NCBI GenBank assembly: GCA_001296005.1
Contig: LJHR01000035.1
Location: 221,214-285,213, forward strand
DNA: 64,000 bases
From: an alpha proteobacterium AAP38
GTDB taxonomy: Bacteria > Pseudomonadota > Alphaproteobacteria > Azospirillales > Azospirillaceae
Reading direction: 5' to 3'
This document shows positions 26,461 through 36,447 of this stretch, piece by piece. The position numbers and the translations under genes are program-made. A model generated the notes under the pieces. That model did not search any database, was not told the origin of the DNA, and saw only the letters and a program-made list of their open reading frames with translations. The first letter of the stretch is position 1; each line of letters opens with the position of its first letter.

Positions 26461-28725
26461 TCAATCGGTGAACTTGTTGTTCCGGGGGAAGCCGGTGGGC
26501 GGTAGCTTGCCCTGGGTGCCACGGAAGGCGACCCAGCCGGACAGTTCGGGCATGGTGACGCTGCGCACCCGGCCTTCCGCCCCGCCCATCTTCCAGGACA
26601 GACCGTCGGCCAGGTTGAAGGTCTTCACATCCGACAGGCTGGCATCCTTGTATTTCTGCAAGGCCACGCCCTTGCCGCGCGTCATCAGCGGCAATTCCTC
26701 CAGTTTGAAGACCAGCAGCTTGCGGTTATTGCCGATGACGGCCACGGCATCACCCTCCACCGGAAGCACCAGGGCCGCAACCCCGCCATCAGACGGGTTC
26801 AGCACCTGTTTGCCCGCGCGGGTCTGGGCCACCACCTCGTCCGCTTCCACCTGGAAGCCACGGCCATCGCTGCTGGCCACGATCAGTTTCTGGCCCGGTA
26901 CATGGGCAAACAAGGCCACAATCTCCGCCTCGCCGAAATCGGCCATCAGGCGCACCGGCTCCCCGAACCCACGCCCGCGCGGCAGCTTGTCCGCCCCCAG
27001 CGTGTAGAATTTGCCGTTGGACGCAAAGACCAGCAGCTTGTCCGTGGTCTGCACGCGCAGGACAAAGCGTTCCTGGTCGCCATCCTTATACTTTGCATCC
27101 GCCACCTCCGCTGCGGTCAGGTGGCGGGAAACGGCGCGGATCCAGCCCTTTTCCGACAGGAAGACGGTCAGCGGCTCCCGCTCGATCATCGCCTCGACCG
27201 GCACCACGATGTCGGCGGGCGCATCACCCACCTCCGTCCGGCGTTCGCCCAGCGCGGTGGAGCGACCGAACTTCTTGTCCATCTGCTGCACTTCGGCGCG
27301 GATGGATTTCCAGCGCTTGCCCTCATCCTCCAGCAGTTCGGTCAGCTTGGACTTTTCCGCCGACAGGGCGTCATGTTCCTTTTTGATCTCAAACTCTTCC
27401 AGACGACGCAAGGAGCGCAGCCGCATGTTCAAGATGGCTTCGGCCTGAACGTCGGTCAGCTGGAAGGTGCGCATCAGCTCCTTCTTGGGCTCATCCTCCT
27501 CACGGATGATGCGGATGACCTCGTCCAGGTTCAGGTACGCGATCAGGTAGCCGCCCAACACCTCCAGCCGATGCTCAATCTCCGCCAGACGGAAGCGGGA
27601 ACGGCGGATCAGCACATCCTGGCGGTGGGCCAGGAAGGCGTTCAGCACCTCATGCAGGGTCATGACGCGCGGGATGGTGCCGCCATCCAGCACATTCATG
27701 TTCAGGCTGAAGCGGATTTCCAGATCCGTGTTGCGGAACAACTGTTCCATCAACACGGCGGGATCGACATTCCGGCTCTTGGGGATCAGGACGAGGCGGA
27801 TATCTTCGGCCGATTCGTCGCGAACATCGTCCAGCAGGGGCAGTTTGCGTTCGGCCAGCAGCTCCGCAATCTTTTCAACCAGACGCGATTTCTGCACCTG
27901 ATAGGGGATTTCGGTGACCACCACCTGCCAGGTCCCCTGACCCATCGCCTCCTTGGTCCAGCGGGCACGCAGGCGGAAAGCACCGCGTCCGGTGCGATAT
28001 GATTCGATGATGCTGGCGCGGCTCTCCACTAGCACGCCACCCGTCGGGAAGTCAGGTCCGCGCACCCAGCTGACCAGTTCATCCACCGTCACGGGCCGGC
28101 GCTTTTCCGGGGCGGGCAGCAATTCGCGTTCGATGATCAGGTTCAGCGCGCCGCAAATCTCACCGACATTATGCGGCGGAATGCTGGTCGCCATGCCGAC
28201 TGCGATGCCAGCAGAGCCATTGGCCAGCAGGTTGGGGAAAGCCGCCGGCAGAACCACCGGCTCCTGCCCGTCACCATCATAGGTGGGGCGGAAATCGGTC
28301 GCATCCTCGTCCAGGCCCTGCATCAGGGCCTTGGCGACCTCCGTCAGCTTGGCCTCGGTATATCGCATGGCGGCGGCGTTATCACCGTCGATATTGCCGA
28401 AATTCCCCTGGCCTTCGACCAACGGATAGCGGCTGGCAAAATCCTGCGCCAGACGGACCAAAGCGTCATAGACCGACTGGTCACCATGGGGGTGGAATTT
28501 ACCGATCACGTCACCGACCACACGCGCCGACTTTTTCGGCATCGTGTTGGGGTCCAGCTTGAGCTGGCTCATCGCGAACAGAATGCGCCGATGCACCGGC
28601 TTCAACCCGTCGCGCACATCAGGCAGCGAACGGGAGACGATGGTGGAGAGCGCGTAGGACAGATAGCGTTCACCGAGGGCTTCGGCCAGTCGCTTGTCCA
28701 GGATTTCATAGGCGGCGTCGGTCAT
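26461..28725 (-). CDS. parC: DNA topoisomerase IV subunit A
   Basis: The breakage-rejoining subunit that, with ParE, decatenates chromosomes. The 754-residue length and N terminus ([32 protein letters not shown]) fit ParC. The catalytic tyrosine lies in [12 protein letters not shown]. The quinolone-determining segment reads [17 protein letters not shown], so the position of E. coli Ser80 is Gln and that of Glu84 is Asp. The C-terminal part contains the beta-pinwheel repeats of the family (for example [14 protein letters not shown] and [16 protein letters not shown]). The start is the ATG complementary to 28723-28725. Confidence 0.94.
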   Translation of the reverse strand: MTDAAYEILDKRLAEALGERYLSYALSTIVSRSLPDVRDGLKPVHRRILFAMSQLKLDPNTMPKKSARVVGDVIGKFHPHGDQSVYDALVRLAQDFASRYPLVEGQGNFGNIDGDNAAAMRYTEAKLTEVAKALMQGLDEDATDFRPTYDGDGQEPVVLPAAFPNLLANGSAGIAVGMATSIPPHNVGEICGALNLIIERELLPAPEKRRPVTVDELVSWVRGPDFPTGGVLVESRASIIESYRTGRGAFRLRARWTKEAMGQGTWQVVVTEIPYQVQKSRLVEKIAELLAERKLPLLDDVRDESAEDIRLVLIPKSRNVDPAVLMEQLFRNTDLEIRFSLNMNVLDGGTIPRVMTLHEVLNAFLAHRQDVLIRRSRFRLAEIEHRLEVLGGYLIAYLNLDEVIRIIREEDEPKKELMRTFQLTDVQAEAILNMRLRSLRRLEEFEIKKEHDALSAEKSKLTELLEDEGKRWKSIRAEVQQMDKKFGRSTALGERRTEVGDAPADIVVPVEAMIEREPLTVFLSEKGWIRAVSRHLTAAEVADAKYKDGDQERFVLRVQTTDKLLVFASNGKFYTLGADKLPRGRGFGEPVRLMADFGEAEIVALFAHVPGQKLIVASSDGRGFQVEADEVVAQTRAGKQVLNPSDGGVAALVLPVEGDAVAVIGNNRKLLVFKLEELPLMTRGKGVALQKYKDASLSDVKTFNLADGLSWKMGGAEGRVRSVTMPELSGWVAFRGTQGKLPPTGFPRNNKFTD

Positions 28726-28793
28726 GCCCTATCCATACCAGATGTGGTAGGGGCATGGGTACTGGCTTCTATACTGGCCTTTGGGGATAGGGG

Positions 28794-29084
28794 CTATGGC
28801 TGGCGAACGGCATAGAGCAGGCGGGCGATAACTACTTCCGCGTCGGTGACACGGAAATGGATGCTGACACGTCGTTCAAAACCGATGACGCGGACATTAC
28901 CGTTCGCATCATCAAGGAAATGGCCGCGTTTCGGGAAGGTCTGAAGGCTGAAGCAGCAGGCTCTCAGTCGTTGAATGTAACTTAACGCAACAGCCGCCCC
29001 TTGATCATGCTCAATCAACCTAGCGAGCGCTTTGATATCGCGGCGCGCCTGCACGGAAAAGATAACAGGGTATGTCCGGATCAT
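28794..29084 (-). CDS. RelE/ParE family toxin
   Basis: A 96-residue basic protein: MIRTYPVIFSVQARRDIKALARLIEHDQGAAVALSYIQRL... RGHFLDDANGNVRVIGFERRVSIHFRVTDAEVVIARLLYA. The SVQARRDI start, the GFERR...HFRV beta-strands and the final VVIARLLYA strand are typical of ParE/RelE toxins. These act on gyrase or on ribosome-bound mRNA; which one cannot be told here. Its ATG overlaps the stop of the upstream antitoxin gene (ATGA). Confidence 0.82.
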   Translation of the reverse strand: MIRTYPVIFSVQARRDIKALARLIEHDQGAAVALSYIQRLRACCFSLQTFPKRGHFLDDANGNVRVIGFERRVSIHFRVTDAEVVIARLLYAVRQP

Positions 29085-29269
29085 CAGAGGCGGGAACGCA
29101 GTTCTGCCTCCAACGTACGGAACACCTCCTCCATTGGCGTGCCCGTTGACGGGTCACGATCATACTCCTCCAAGGCCGGCAGGACCTGTGCGCGCAGCCA
29201 TGCGGGGTCCGCGTCGGCGAAGGGGCCGAGGTCGGTGTCATCAATCTCAATGGCTGGCTTGCCGTCCAT
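29084..29269 (-). CDS. Probable antitoxin partner of the RelE/ParE toxin
   Basis: A 61-residue acidic protein (AIEIDDTDLGPFADADPAWLRAQVLPALEEYDRDPSTGTPMEEVFRTLEAELRSRL). The short C-terminal helix and the four-base overlap with the toxin start are what is expected of a type II antitoxin. No ribbon-helix-helix motif is obvious, so the DNA-binding family is uncertain. Confidence 0.72.
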   Translation of the reverse strand: MDGKPAIEIDDTDLGPFADADPAWLRAQVLPALEEYDRDPSTGTPMEEVFRTLEAELRSRL

Positions 29270-29346
29270 GATATGCCCGCCTCAAATCGGTTGATGACAA
29301 GAGGATAACATCGCGCACCCGCCCTGTCACCCTCTCCCCCTCCCCG

Positions 29347-30195
29347 TCACTTGATCGGGTTCGGCCCCGGAAAGGCGGCACGCAGGGCCGGCAGGGCAGC
29401 GGGGTGATAGACGGAATGGTGGCGCTCACTGGGCAAATCCTGGAAATCCCAGGTGAGGCCCACCGGCGCCCCCACCTTCAACGCCGCCATCACCCGGTCC
29501 ACACCGCCGCGCATGCCGCCGCCCTCATTGCCGATGGCCAGATGCAGGCTGCGCGTTCCGGGCCTCTGCGCCTTCAGAAGGTCTGCCGCCTGATAGGACA
29601 AGGCCTCCTTGTTCCACCACATTGACGGGCTGATGGCGATGTAATGGCTGAACATATCCGGCTGGTGCAGGAAGGTTTCCAGGATGAACAGGCCGGCCAG
29701 ACTTTCGCCGATCACGCCGGTTTCGCCATCGGTGCGGAAGTTCTTCTCGATGAAGGGCTTCAGTTCCACCCCCAGGAAGCGGCGGAAATTGTCGGCCCCG
29801 CCATGGGTGGGCAGTTCCTTGATATCCAGCGGGTCCTGGGAGGGGGAGGTCAGATCGCGCTTGCGGTCCGTCCCCTCAATCCCCACCAAAATCACTTCCT
29901 TGGTGACACCGTTCAACTCTCCCAGTTGCACCAGACCCGCGATATGGAACCAATCCTCCTTGGTGCCGCCATCGATCAGATACAGCACCGGGTAGCTGTG
30001 CTTGCCATCGGCATAAGAGGCAGGCAACAGCACATTGATGCGCCGCTTTTCCTTCAGAACAGCGGAGTCCAGGCTGTAGGCGATGCCGAACTGGATTGCC
30101 TCACTGGCGCCAAGGCCAGGCGCATCCGTCGCCTGCACCGGTATCGGGGCGAGAATGCAAGTGGCCAGCAGGGCATAAGTCAAGAGCTTCTTCAT
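29347..30195 (-). CDS. Exported alpha/beta-hydrolase (esterase D/Fes-like)
   Basis: A 282-residue protein with a signal peptide (MKKLLTYALLATCILAPIPVQATD). It belongs to the PF00756-type esterases: RRINVLLPASYADGKHSYPVLYLIDGG, the nucleophile elbow GESLAGLF, SPSMWWNKEAL, and a C-terminal HHSVYHPA with the likely catalytic histidine. Relatives include trilactone (siderophore) esterases and S-formylglutathione hydrolases; secretion argues for the former or for a general esterase. The start overlaps the stop of the HIT gene (ATGA), so the two are translationally coupled. Confidence 0.82.
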   Translation of the reverse strand: MKKLLTYALLATCILAPIPVQATDAPGLGASEAIQFGIAYSLDSAVLKEKRRINVLLPASYADGKHSYPVLYLIDGGTKEDWFHIAGLVQLGELNGVTKEVILVGIEGTDRKRDLTSPSQDPLDIKELPTHGGADNFRRFLGVELKPFIEKNFRTDGETGVIGESLAGLFILETFLHQPDMFSHYIAISPSMWWNKEALSYQAADLLKAQRPGTRSLHLAIGNEGGGMRGGVDRVMAALKVGAPVGLTWDFQDLPSERHHSVYHPAALPALRAAFPGPNPIK

Positions 30196-30632
30196 TTCAT
30201 ATCCCGGATTGCAGCAATTTCGGTCTTCAGCGCATCCCAGAGGCGGTCGGCCAGCGCCGTCAGTTCATCGCCGCCATAGGCAGCGCTCAGGCCACGGCCC
30301 CAGACGGGACCGGGCCAGGCGGGATCGTCGCGGCGGCGTGCGATGATATGCATGTGCAACTGCGTCACGACATTACCCAGGGCGCCGGTGTTGATCTTGT
30401 CCGGCTGGAACAACCGCTCCAGCACACGGGCCGCAGCAGAGGTCTCCCGCGTCAGCAAGACCTGATCGGCGGGCGACAGGCGGTGGATTTCCACGGCCCC
30501 CGCCCGGCGAGGCACCAGGATCAGCCAGGGGAACAGGCGATTGCGCATCAGCAGCACACGTGACAATGGCCAGTCACCCAGCGTGACCGTATCCGCCGCC
30601 AGACGCGCATCCAGATCGAAGCCGGTTTCCAT
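30192..30632 (-). CDS. HIT family protein
   Basis: A 146-residue histidine-triad protein; this family hydrolyses nucleoside phosphoramidates or dinucleotides. The catalytic triad is in VVTQLHMHIIARR (H-x-H-x-x at the expected place), and PLSRVLLMRNRLFPWLILVPR matches the family's substrate strand. I start at METGFDLDARL (ATG complementary to 30630-30632) behind GGGAAGG; an ATG at 30653 is an alternative. The gene is divergent from the glucan synthase gene and overlaps the esterase gene by 4 bp. Confidence 0.85.
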   Translation of the reverse strand: METGFDLDARLAADTVTLGDWPLSRVLLMRNRLFPWLILVPRRAGAVEIHRLSPADQVLLTRETSAAARVLERLFQPDKINTGALGNVVTQLHMHIIARRRDDPAWPGPVWGRGLSAAYGGDELTALADRLWDALKTEIAAIRDMK

Positions 30633-30810
30633 CACCTTCCCCTGCCCTGCCATTCTGCCCGGTCTATACCAAGATGGGCCGCCTGCGCTATGCTCAGCCC
30701 TGTCAGAACGGATGGCCATTGCGCTTTTCACAAAAATAACAGAAACGGCTGCCAGAGATTGACCCGCCGCCATTCCTGGCGGTCGGTGTTCCAGGGGCAA
30801 GACAGGAACG

Positions 30811-33423
30811 ATGGGCAAGATTTTGAAGATGCGGGCTTCGGCTTGGGGTGTGCTGTTGCTGCTGGTCCTGGGCAATATCGGGGCCTGGGCCCTGTCCAAC
30901 CGCCCCACGACGCCCGAGAAACTGTGGTCGGGCACGATATCCGGCGTCGCCTTCAGCCCCTATCAGGAACATCAGAATCCGCAGGATGGCCGGCATCCGT
31001 CGCGTTCAGATATTGAGCGCGATGTGGCCGTCGTCGCCCCCTTCGTCCGCTCCATCCGCACCTATACGGCCACAGACGGGCTGGAGGTGACGCCGGAGAT
31101 CGCGGCCAAGTACGATCTTGACGTGACCGCCGGCGCCTGGATCTCCGGCGATCTGGGCAAGAATGAGCAAGAGATCAACTCCCTGGTCCGCCTGACCCGC
31201 GCCAACAAGAACGTGACGCGCGTCATGGTCGGCAACGAGGTGATGTATCGCGGCGATCTGGAGGTCGAGGCGCTGATCGACTATGTCCAGCGCGTGAAGC
31301 GGCAGATGGATGTCCCCGTCTCCACCGCCGAGCCGCCCTATGTCTGGATCAAATATCCCGAGTTGGCTCAGGCCGTCGACTACATCACCATCCACCTGCT
31401 GCCCTATTGGGAGAAGGTACCGATTGAGCAGGCCATGGAGCAGGTACGCCGTGGTTATGACGAGGTGCGCGCCAAGTACCCGGACAAGCATATCCTGATC
31501 GGCGAGGCCGGCTGGCCGTCGGACGGCCCCTATCGCGGCGGCGCCCAGGCCAGCTTGGTCAACCAGGCCCAGTTCATCCGCAACTTCCTGAACCTGGCCG
31601 GTGAGAACCGCTGGGACTATTACATCATGGAGGGGTTCGACCAGCCCTGGAAGCGGGAGATCGGTGGCGAGGCGGAGGCCAACTGGGGCATCTGGGACAC
31701 CCATCGTCAGATGAAATTCCCCATGGAAGGCGGTGTGTTCGAGGTGCCGGGCTGGCCCGTGCTGTGCGCCATCGCCACGCTTCTGGCCTTCATCCCCATG
31801 TTCTGGTTCGTGCTGGCGCGCGATGACCTGAAGCCGGCCGGGCAGCTTTTCTATGGCGCCCTGATCCAGGGGATCGCGTCGGGTCTGGTCTGGACCGCGA
31901 CGGAGGCGATGACGACGGGCATGAACACCATGTCCTTCGTGGCCTTCCTGATCCTGATCTGTGCGCAGATATTGCTGCTGATCGTCGTGCTGATCGACGG
32001 GCTGGAACTGACCGAGGTGGTGTGGACCGACCGCTGGAAGCGCAAGTTCAATCCGGTGAAGGTCAATACCAGCGGCTATTACCCCAAGGTTTCCATCCAT
32101 GTGCCCTGCTACAACGAGCCGGCGCATATGGTGATCGAGACGCTGAACGCGCTGGCGAAGATGGATTATCCCAACTTCGAAGTGCTGGTGATCGACAACA
32201 ACACCAAGGATGAGGAAGTCTGGAAGCCGCTGGAGGCGCATTGCGCCAAGCTGGGTCCGCATTTCCGCTTCTTCCATCTGGCCAAATGGCCGGGATACAA
32301 GGCCGGCGCCCTGAATTTCGGTCTGGCCGTGACGGCCCCGGATGCCGAGGTCGTGGGCGTCATCGACAGCGACTATCAGGTCACGCCGGACTGGCTGTCT
32401 TCCACCATCCCCTATTTCGAAAGCCAGAAGGTCGCCTTCGTCCAGAGCCCGCAGGATTACCGCGACTGGCACATCCATCCCTTCCACCGGATGATCAACT
32501 GGGAATATCAGGGCTTTTTCCATATCGGCATGGTGCAGCGGAACGAACGCAACGCCATCATCCAGCATGGCACCATGACCCTGATCCGCACCTCCATCCT
32601 CAAGCGCGTGGGCTGGTGGGCCGAATGGTGTATCTGTGAGGATGCGGAACTAGGCCTGCGCCTGTTCGAGGAGGGGCTGGAAAGCGTCTATATGCCCGAC
32701 AGCTTCGGCAAGGGCCTCGTGCCTGACAGCTTTGCCGGGTACAAGACCCAGCGCTTCCGCTGGGCCTATGGCGCGGTACAGATCATCAAGCGGCATTGGC
32801 GGGAATTCCTGCCGTCGGGCAAGACCCTGACCTTCGGGCAGAAATACCACTTCGTCACCGGCTGGCTGCCCTGGTTCGCCGATGCGGCCCATATGCTGTT
32901 TGTGGTCGGCGGTATCTTCTGGTCGCTGGGCCTGCTGTTCGCCCCGCGCTATTTCGAGTTCCCGCCGACGGTCTTCATCATGCCGACCCTGGGCGTGTTC
33001 TTCTTCAAGGTGGCGTGCGGCCTGTGGCTGTACGCGGCACGGGTGAAGTGCGGCTTCCTGGACAAGGTGAACGCCGCCGTGGCCGGCATGGCCCTGACCC
33101 ATACGGTGGGCCGGGCGGTGTGGACGGGTCTTTTCACCGAAGGCCGCCCGTTCGTGCGCACGCCCAAATGCGAGGATCAGCCGGCCCTGATCCAGGGCTT
33201 CCTGCATGCCAAGGAAGAGGTCATGCTGATGCTCGCCCTCTGGGTCACGGCCTTTGCCGTAGGCTGGAAGGAAGGCGGCGACAATCGCGACGCCTATATC
33301 TGGTCGGCCATGCTGGTCGTCCAGTCCCTGCCCTACATCGCAGCATTGGCCGTGGCCACCATCAATGGCCTGCCCATGCCCAAGCAGGAACAAGAACCGA
33401 CAGCCCCTGCGGCGGCGGAGTAA
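30811..33423 (+). CDS. GH17-GT2 fusion, putative beta-(1,3)-glucan synthase (NdvB-like)
   Basis: An 870-residue membrane protein with two enzyme domains. After an N-terminal anchor (about 8-29), residues about 40-300 form a GH17 glucanase-type barrel with acid/base Glu143 (VGNEV) and nucleophile Glu232 (IGEAGWPS). Membrane helices follow (about 312-405), then a family 2 glycosyltransferase: HVPCYNEPAHMVIETLNAL, the DxD motif in VIDSDYQV, and KTQRFRWAYGAVQ (Q-x-x-R-W). More helices close the protein. This architecture resembles the rhizobial NdvB beta-1,3-glucan synthases, where the GH17 part is thought to remodel the chain. A terminator follows. Confidence 0.85.
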   Translation: MGKILKMRASAWGVLLLLVLGNIGAWALSNRPTTPEKLWSGTISGVAFSPYQEHQNPQDGRHPSRSDIERDVAVVAPFVRSIRTYTATDGLEVTPEIAAKYDLDVTAGAWISGDLGKNEQEINSLVRLTRANKNVTRVMVGNEVMYRGDLEVEALIDYVQRVKRQMDVPVSTAEPPYVWIKYPELAQAVDYITIHLLPYWEKVPIEQAMEQVRRGYDEVRAKYPDKHILIGEAGWPSDGPYRGGAQASLVNQAQFIRNFLNLAGENRWDYYIMEGFDQPWKREIGGEAEANWGIWDTHRQMKFPMEGGVFEVPGWPVLCAIATLLAFIPMFWFVLARDDLKPAGQLFYGALIQGIASGLVWTATEAMTTGMNTMSFVAFLILICAQILLLIVVLIDGLELTEVVWTDRWKRKFNPVKVNTSGYYPKVSIHVPCYNEPAHMVIETLNALAKMDYPNFEVLVIDNNTKDEEVWKPLEAHCAKLGPHFRFFHLAKWPGYKAGALNFGLAVTAPDAEVVGVIDSDYQVTPDWLSSTIPYFESQKVAFVQSPQDYRDWHIHPFHRMINWEYQGFFHIGMVQRNERNAIIQHGTMTLIRTSILKRVGWWAEWCICEDAELGLRLFEEGLESVYMPDSFGKGLVPDSFAGYKTQRFRWAYGAVQIIKRHWREFLPSGKTLTFGQKYHFVTGWLPWFADAAHMLFVVGGIFWSLGLLFAPRYFEFPPTVFIMPTLGVFFFKVACGLWLYAARVKCGFLDKVNAAVAGMALTHTVGRAVWTGLFTEGRPFVRTPKCEDQPALIQGFLHAKEEVMLMLALWVTAFAVGWKEGGDNRDAYIWSAMLVVQSLPYIAALAVATINGLPMPKQEQEPTAPAAAE

Positions 33424-33444
33424 GCGTCGGGAAACCGGCAAAGC

Positions 33445-33478
33445 AAAAGGGGCGGTCCCGATGGGACCGCCCCTTTTT
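33445..33478. terminator. Bidirectional terminator between glucan synthase and lepB
   Basis: AAAAGGGGCGGTCCC and GGGACCGCCCCTTTT pair perfectly around a GAT loop and are flanked by A-runs on the left and T-runs on the right, so it can serve both convergent genes. Confidence 0.92.
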
Positions 33479-34239
33479 CATTCCGCCACCACAGAGCGGA
33501 AGAACCGGTCCCACCAGCCGCCACCGGGACAGACCATGCCGCCCTCGGCCGAACAGCCGCTGCGCGTGAAGGCAACGGTGGAGACGCGGCCCAGGACGCG
33601 TTCCAAGGGGACGTAGCCGACATCGTTCAGGAAGCGGCTGTCGCCGGAATTGTCGCGGTTATCGCCGGCCATGAACAGATGGCCGTCGGGCACCCGATAT
33701 TCAGGCGTGTTGTCGGCCATGCCCGCGTCGGTGTTCTCCAGGATCAGGTGGCGGCGGCCACCGGGCAGGGTTTCCTGATATTCGGTGGCGGTGACGACGG
33801 CCCCGGATTGGGCGCGGTAGGTGATGTCGCGCAGCTTTTCCCGCGCGACCAGCTCGCCATTGATATAGAGGCGGCCCTGCACCCATTGAAGCCGGTCGCC
33901 GGGCAGGCCTACCACCCGCTTGACCAGATCATTCTCCTCCCCCGCCTTGCGGAAGACGACGATGTCGCCGCGCGCCGGCACATCGCCCAGCACGCGACCG
34001 GACCCGACGGGCAAGGGGATGAAGGGCGTGGAGAAGCGGCTGTAGCCATAGGGATACTTGGCCGCATAGAACTGATCACCCACGGTCAGGGTGGGCAGCA
34101 TGCTTTCGGAGGGGACGTAAAAACCCTGGTAGAGGAAGGTATTCACCACCAGCACGACACCGGCGAAGGTGGCGATGGAGCCGGCCCATTCACGGGCCTT
34201 CGACTTCACCGCCGCGCTTGAGCCCGCCTCCCCCGTCAT
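33478..34239 (-). CDS. lepB: Signal peptidase I (copy 1)
   Basis: A 253-residue membrane protease that cleaves Sec/Tat signal peptides. After a single anchor (about 20-38) come the nucleophile Ser46 in PSESMLPT, RGDIVVFR, the general-base Lys107 in LVKRVVGLPGD and GDNRDNSGDSR. Three cysteines near the C terminus are shared in part with copy 2. The start overlaps the stop of copy 2 (ATGA). A second signal peptidase with a similar active site lies immediately upstream, so this pair arose by tandem duplication. Confidence 0.92.
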   Translation of the reverse strand: MTGEAGSSAAVKSKAREWAGSIATFAGVVLVVNTFLYQGFYVPSESMLPTLTVGDQFYAAKYPYGYSRFSTPFIPLPVGSGRVLGDVPARGDIVVFRKAGEENDLVKRVVGLPGDRLQWVQGRLYINGELVAREKLRDITYRAQSGAVVTATEYQETLPGGRRHLILENTDAGMADNTPEYRVPDGHLFMAGDNRDNSGDSRFLNDVGYVPLERVLGRVSTVAFTRSGCSAEGGMVCPGGGWWDRFFRSVVAE

Positions 34240-34979
34240 CAGTCTGCCGCCACCCAGCGGAACAGTCGGTCGGACCAGCCGCCGCCGGGGCAGATCAGGC
34301 CTTCTTCTGCGGTGCAGGACTTGCGTGCGAAGGCCACCATGGAGACACGGCCCAGGACGCGTTCAACGGGGATATAGCCGACCTGACGCAGATAGCGGCT
34401 GTCCTGCGAGTTATCGCGGTTATCGCCCATCATGAACAGGTGGCCTTCCGGCACCTTATATTCGGGCGTGTTGTCGGCAAAGCCGTCATCGCGCTGTTCG
34501 ATGATCAGATGCTTGCGGCCATTGGGCAGGGTTTCGGTATATTCCGTGACCTGCACCACCATGCCGCCATTGTCGCGGTAGGAATAGTCGCGGTTCTTTT
34601 CACGCGGCACCACCTGACCATTGATATAGAGCAGGCCTTCGCGCACCTGGATCGTATCACCGGGCAGGCCGATAAGGCGCTTCACATAATCTTCTTCCGT
34701 GCTGGGCAGGCGGAAGACCACGATGTCGCCGCGTTCGGGCGTGATGTCCGGGAAGCGGGTCGCGCCGCCAAAGGGCAACGGCACGAAGCTGGTGGAGAAG
34801 CGGCTGTAGCCATAGGCGTATTTGGCCGCATAGAACTGATCTCCCACCTTCAAGGTGGGCAGCATGCTTTCCGATGGGACATGGAAACCCGCAAACAGCA
34901 GCGTATTAATGACAAGGTAGAAGCCGGCAACAAAACCGATCAGACCCGCCCATTCCTTAACAACTGCGCGCAAAGCCAT
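34239..34979 (-). CDS. lepB: Signal peptidase I (copy 2)
   Basis: A 246-residue paralogue of copy 1. It has an anchor at about 10-30, Ser38 in PSESMLPTL, the lysine in YVKRLIGLPGD, and GDNRDNSQDSRYL, so all catalytic positions are present. I start at the ATG complementary to 34977-34979, preceded by GAGGAG; a GTG immediately upstream is in frame. The 85-bp gap to rsmB probably holds the promoter of the lepB pair. Different substrate preferences for the two copies are possible but not visible in the sequence. Confidence 0.92.
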   Translation of the reverse strand: MALRAVVKEWAGLIGFVAGFYLVINTLLFAGFHVPSESMLPTLKVGDQFYAAKYAYGYSRFSTSFVPLPFGGATRFPDITPERGDIVVFRLPSTEEDYVKRLIGLPGDTIQVREGLLYINGQVVPREKNRDYSYRDNGGMVVQVTEYTETLPNGRKHLIIEQRDDGFADNTPEYKVPEGHLFMMGDNRDNSQDSRYLRQVGYIPVERVLGRVSMVAFARKSCTAEEGLICPGGGWSDRLFRWVAAD

Positions 34980-35067
34980 CACTCCTCACGGAAAAACGCT
35001 GCCGACACCATGCCCGCCGGCCCGTTTGCGGTCAATCACCACCCTGAGTGTCAGGGGTGGGGCCAAT

Positions 35068-36447
35068 TCACGCGGTGGCTTCTTCGGTCGCCGCGTCCCC
35101 GTCCTCCACCGCTGCTTCCTCTGCTGCGGCTTCTTCCACCGGGGCATCGGCGCGGCGTTCCAGGACGGCGGCGAAGAAGCCATCGGTATCGTGGCGCAGC
35201 GGCGTCAGGCGCAGCATGTCGGTGGTCACCGGCGGCTTGCCCCAGGCAGCGGGCCAGGCGGTCGGCACGGGCACCAGGGTGAAGTCGGGATGCGACGCCA
35301 GGAACGCCTCCACCTGGCCCTCATTCTCCTCCCGCAGGACGGAGCAGGTGGCATAGACGACGCGACCACCGGGGCGGACCAGACGGGCGGCACTGTCCAG
35401 GATGCTGGCCTGCAAGGGCACCAGTTCGGAAAGGCCGGGACCCAGGGGGCGCCAGCGGCTGTCAGGATTGCGGCGCCAGGTGCCGGTGCCCGAACAGGGC
35501 GCATCCACGACCACGCGGTCGAACTTGCCCTTATGCCGCTTCACCCAGGGGTCGCGTTCGGTCTTGATGGCGCGGGTTTCGATATTGTGCAGGCCGGCGC
35601 GGCGGAACCGTTCCTTGGCGCGGGTCAGACGGCCTTCCAACACGTCGGTCGCCACCACGCGGCCCTTGTTCTCCATCATGGCGGCGATGGCCAGGGTCTT
35701 GCCACCGGCACCGGCGCAGAAATCCACCACCTGCATGCCGGGCTGCGCATCGGCCATGAAGGCCACTAGCTGCGAGCCTTCATCCTGGATCTCGATCATC
35801 CCGGACTTATACGCGTCCAGCGCCATGACGGGCGCACGACCCGCCAGACGCAGGCCCACGGGCGACAGGTCGGTGGGCGTGGCCTTGATCCCGGCATCGG
35901 CCAGGGCCTTCATGGCCTCTTCCCGCGTGCCCTTCACCGGGTTGACGCGCAGGTCCAGCGGCGCCTCACCCAGCATGCCCGACGCCTCGGCCAGGAAACG
36001 CTCGCCAAAGGTGGCGCGCATCGGCGCCTCCGCCCATTCCGGCACCTCGCCCTGCACGGCTTCCGGCTGGTCGGGGTGGTTCAGGGTGCGGGTGTCGAGC
36101 GCGCGGATCAGCTTGCGTTCGCGGTCCGACAGGGGGGCGGGCGCGAACTTGGCCCCGTTGAACAGGCCGGCCACGGCATCGGCGGTACGGCCACCGGCCA
36201 GGATGCAATCGGCAATCACCAGGGCGCGCGGATCGGGCATGTGGTTCACCCGCTCCAGCCACCAATGCAGCCGCGCCCAATGGCGCATGACGCCATAGAC
36301 CAGCGACGCAATCTCGCCGCGGTCCTTGGCACCGATATAGCGGCGGGCGCGGAAAAAGGCGCTGGTGACCGCATCGGCCGGACGCGGGGTGTCCATCACC
36401 TCGGCAAGCAAATCGGTCGCGGTGGCCAAACGGGCGGCGGGGGTCAT
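35068..36447 (-). CDS. rsmB: 16S rRNA (cytosine967-C5)-methyltransferase
   Basis: A 459-residue RsmB/NOP-family RNA methyltransferase. The N-terminal NusB-like helical domain covers about 1-140 (ATDLLAEVMDTPRPADAVTSAFFRARRYIG). The SAM-binding core shows VVDFCAGAGGKTLAIAAMM, VVATDVLEGRLTRAKER, and the two catalytic cysteine motifs VDAPCSGTGTWRRNPD and VYATCSVLREENE. The C-terminal tail is Glu/Ala-rich (about 435-459) and is unusual. An imperfect hairpin lies at about 35039-35060, just past the stop. Confidence 0.9.
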   Translation of the reverse strand: MTPAARLATATDLLAEVMDTPRPADAVTSAFFRARRYIGAKDRGEIASLVYGVMRHWARLHWWLERVNHMPDPRALVIADCILAGGRTADAVAGLFNGAKFAPAPLSDRERKLIRALDTRTLNHPDQPEAVQGEVPEWAEAPMRATFGERFLAEASGMLGEAPLDLRVNPVKGTREEAMKALADAGIKATPTDLSPVGLRLAGRAPVMALDAYKSGMIEIQDEGSQLVAFMADAQPGMQVVDFCAGAGGKTLAIAAMMENKGRVVATDVLEGRLTRAKERFRRAGLHNIETRAIKTERDPWVKRHKGKFDRVVVDAPCSGTGTWRRNPDSRWRPLGPGLSELVPLQASILDSAARLVRPGGRVVYATCSVLREENEGQVEAFLASHPDFTLVPVPTAWPAAWGKPPVTTDMLRLTPLRHDTDGFFAAVLERRADAPVEEAAAEEAAVEDGDAATEEATA

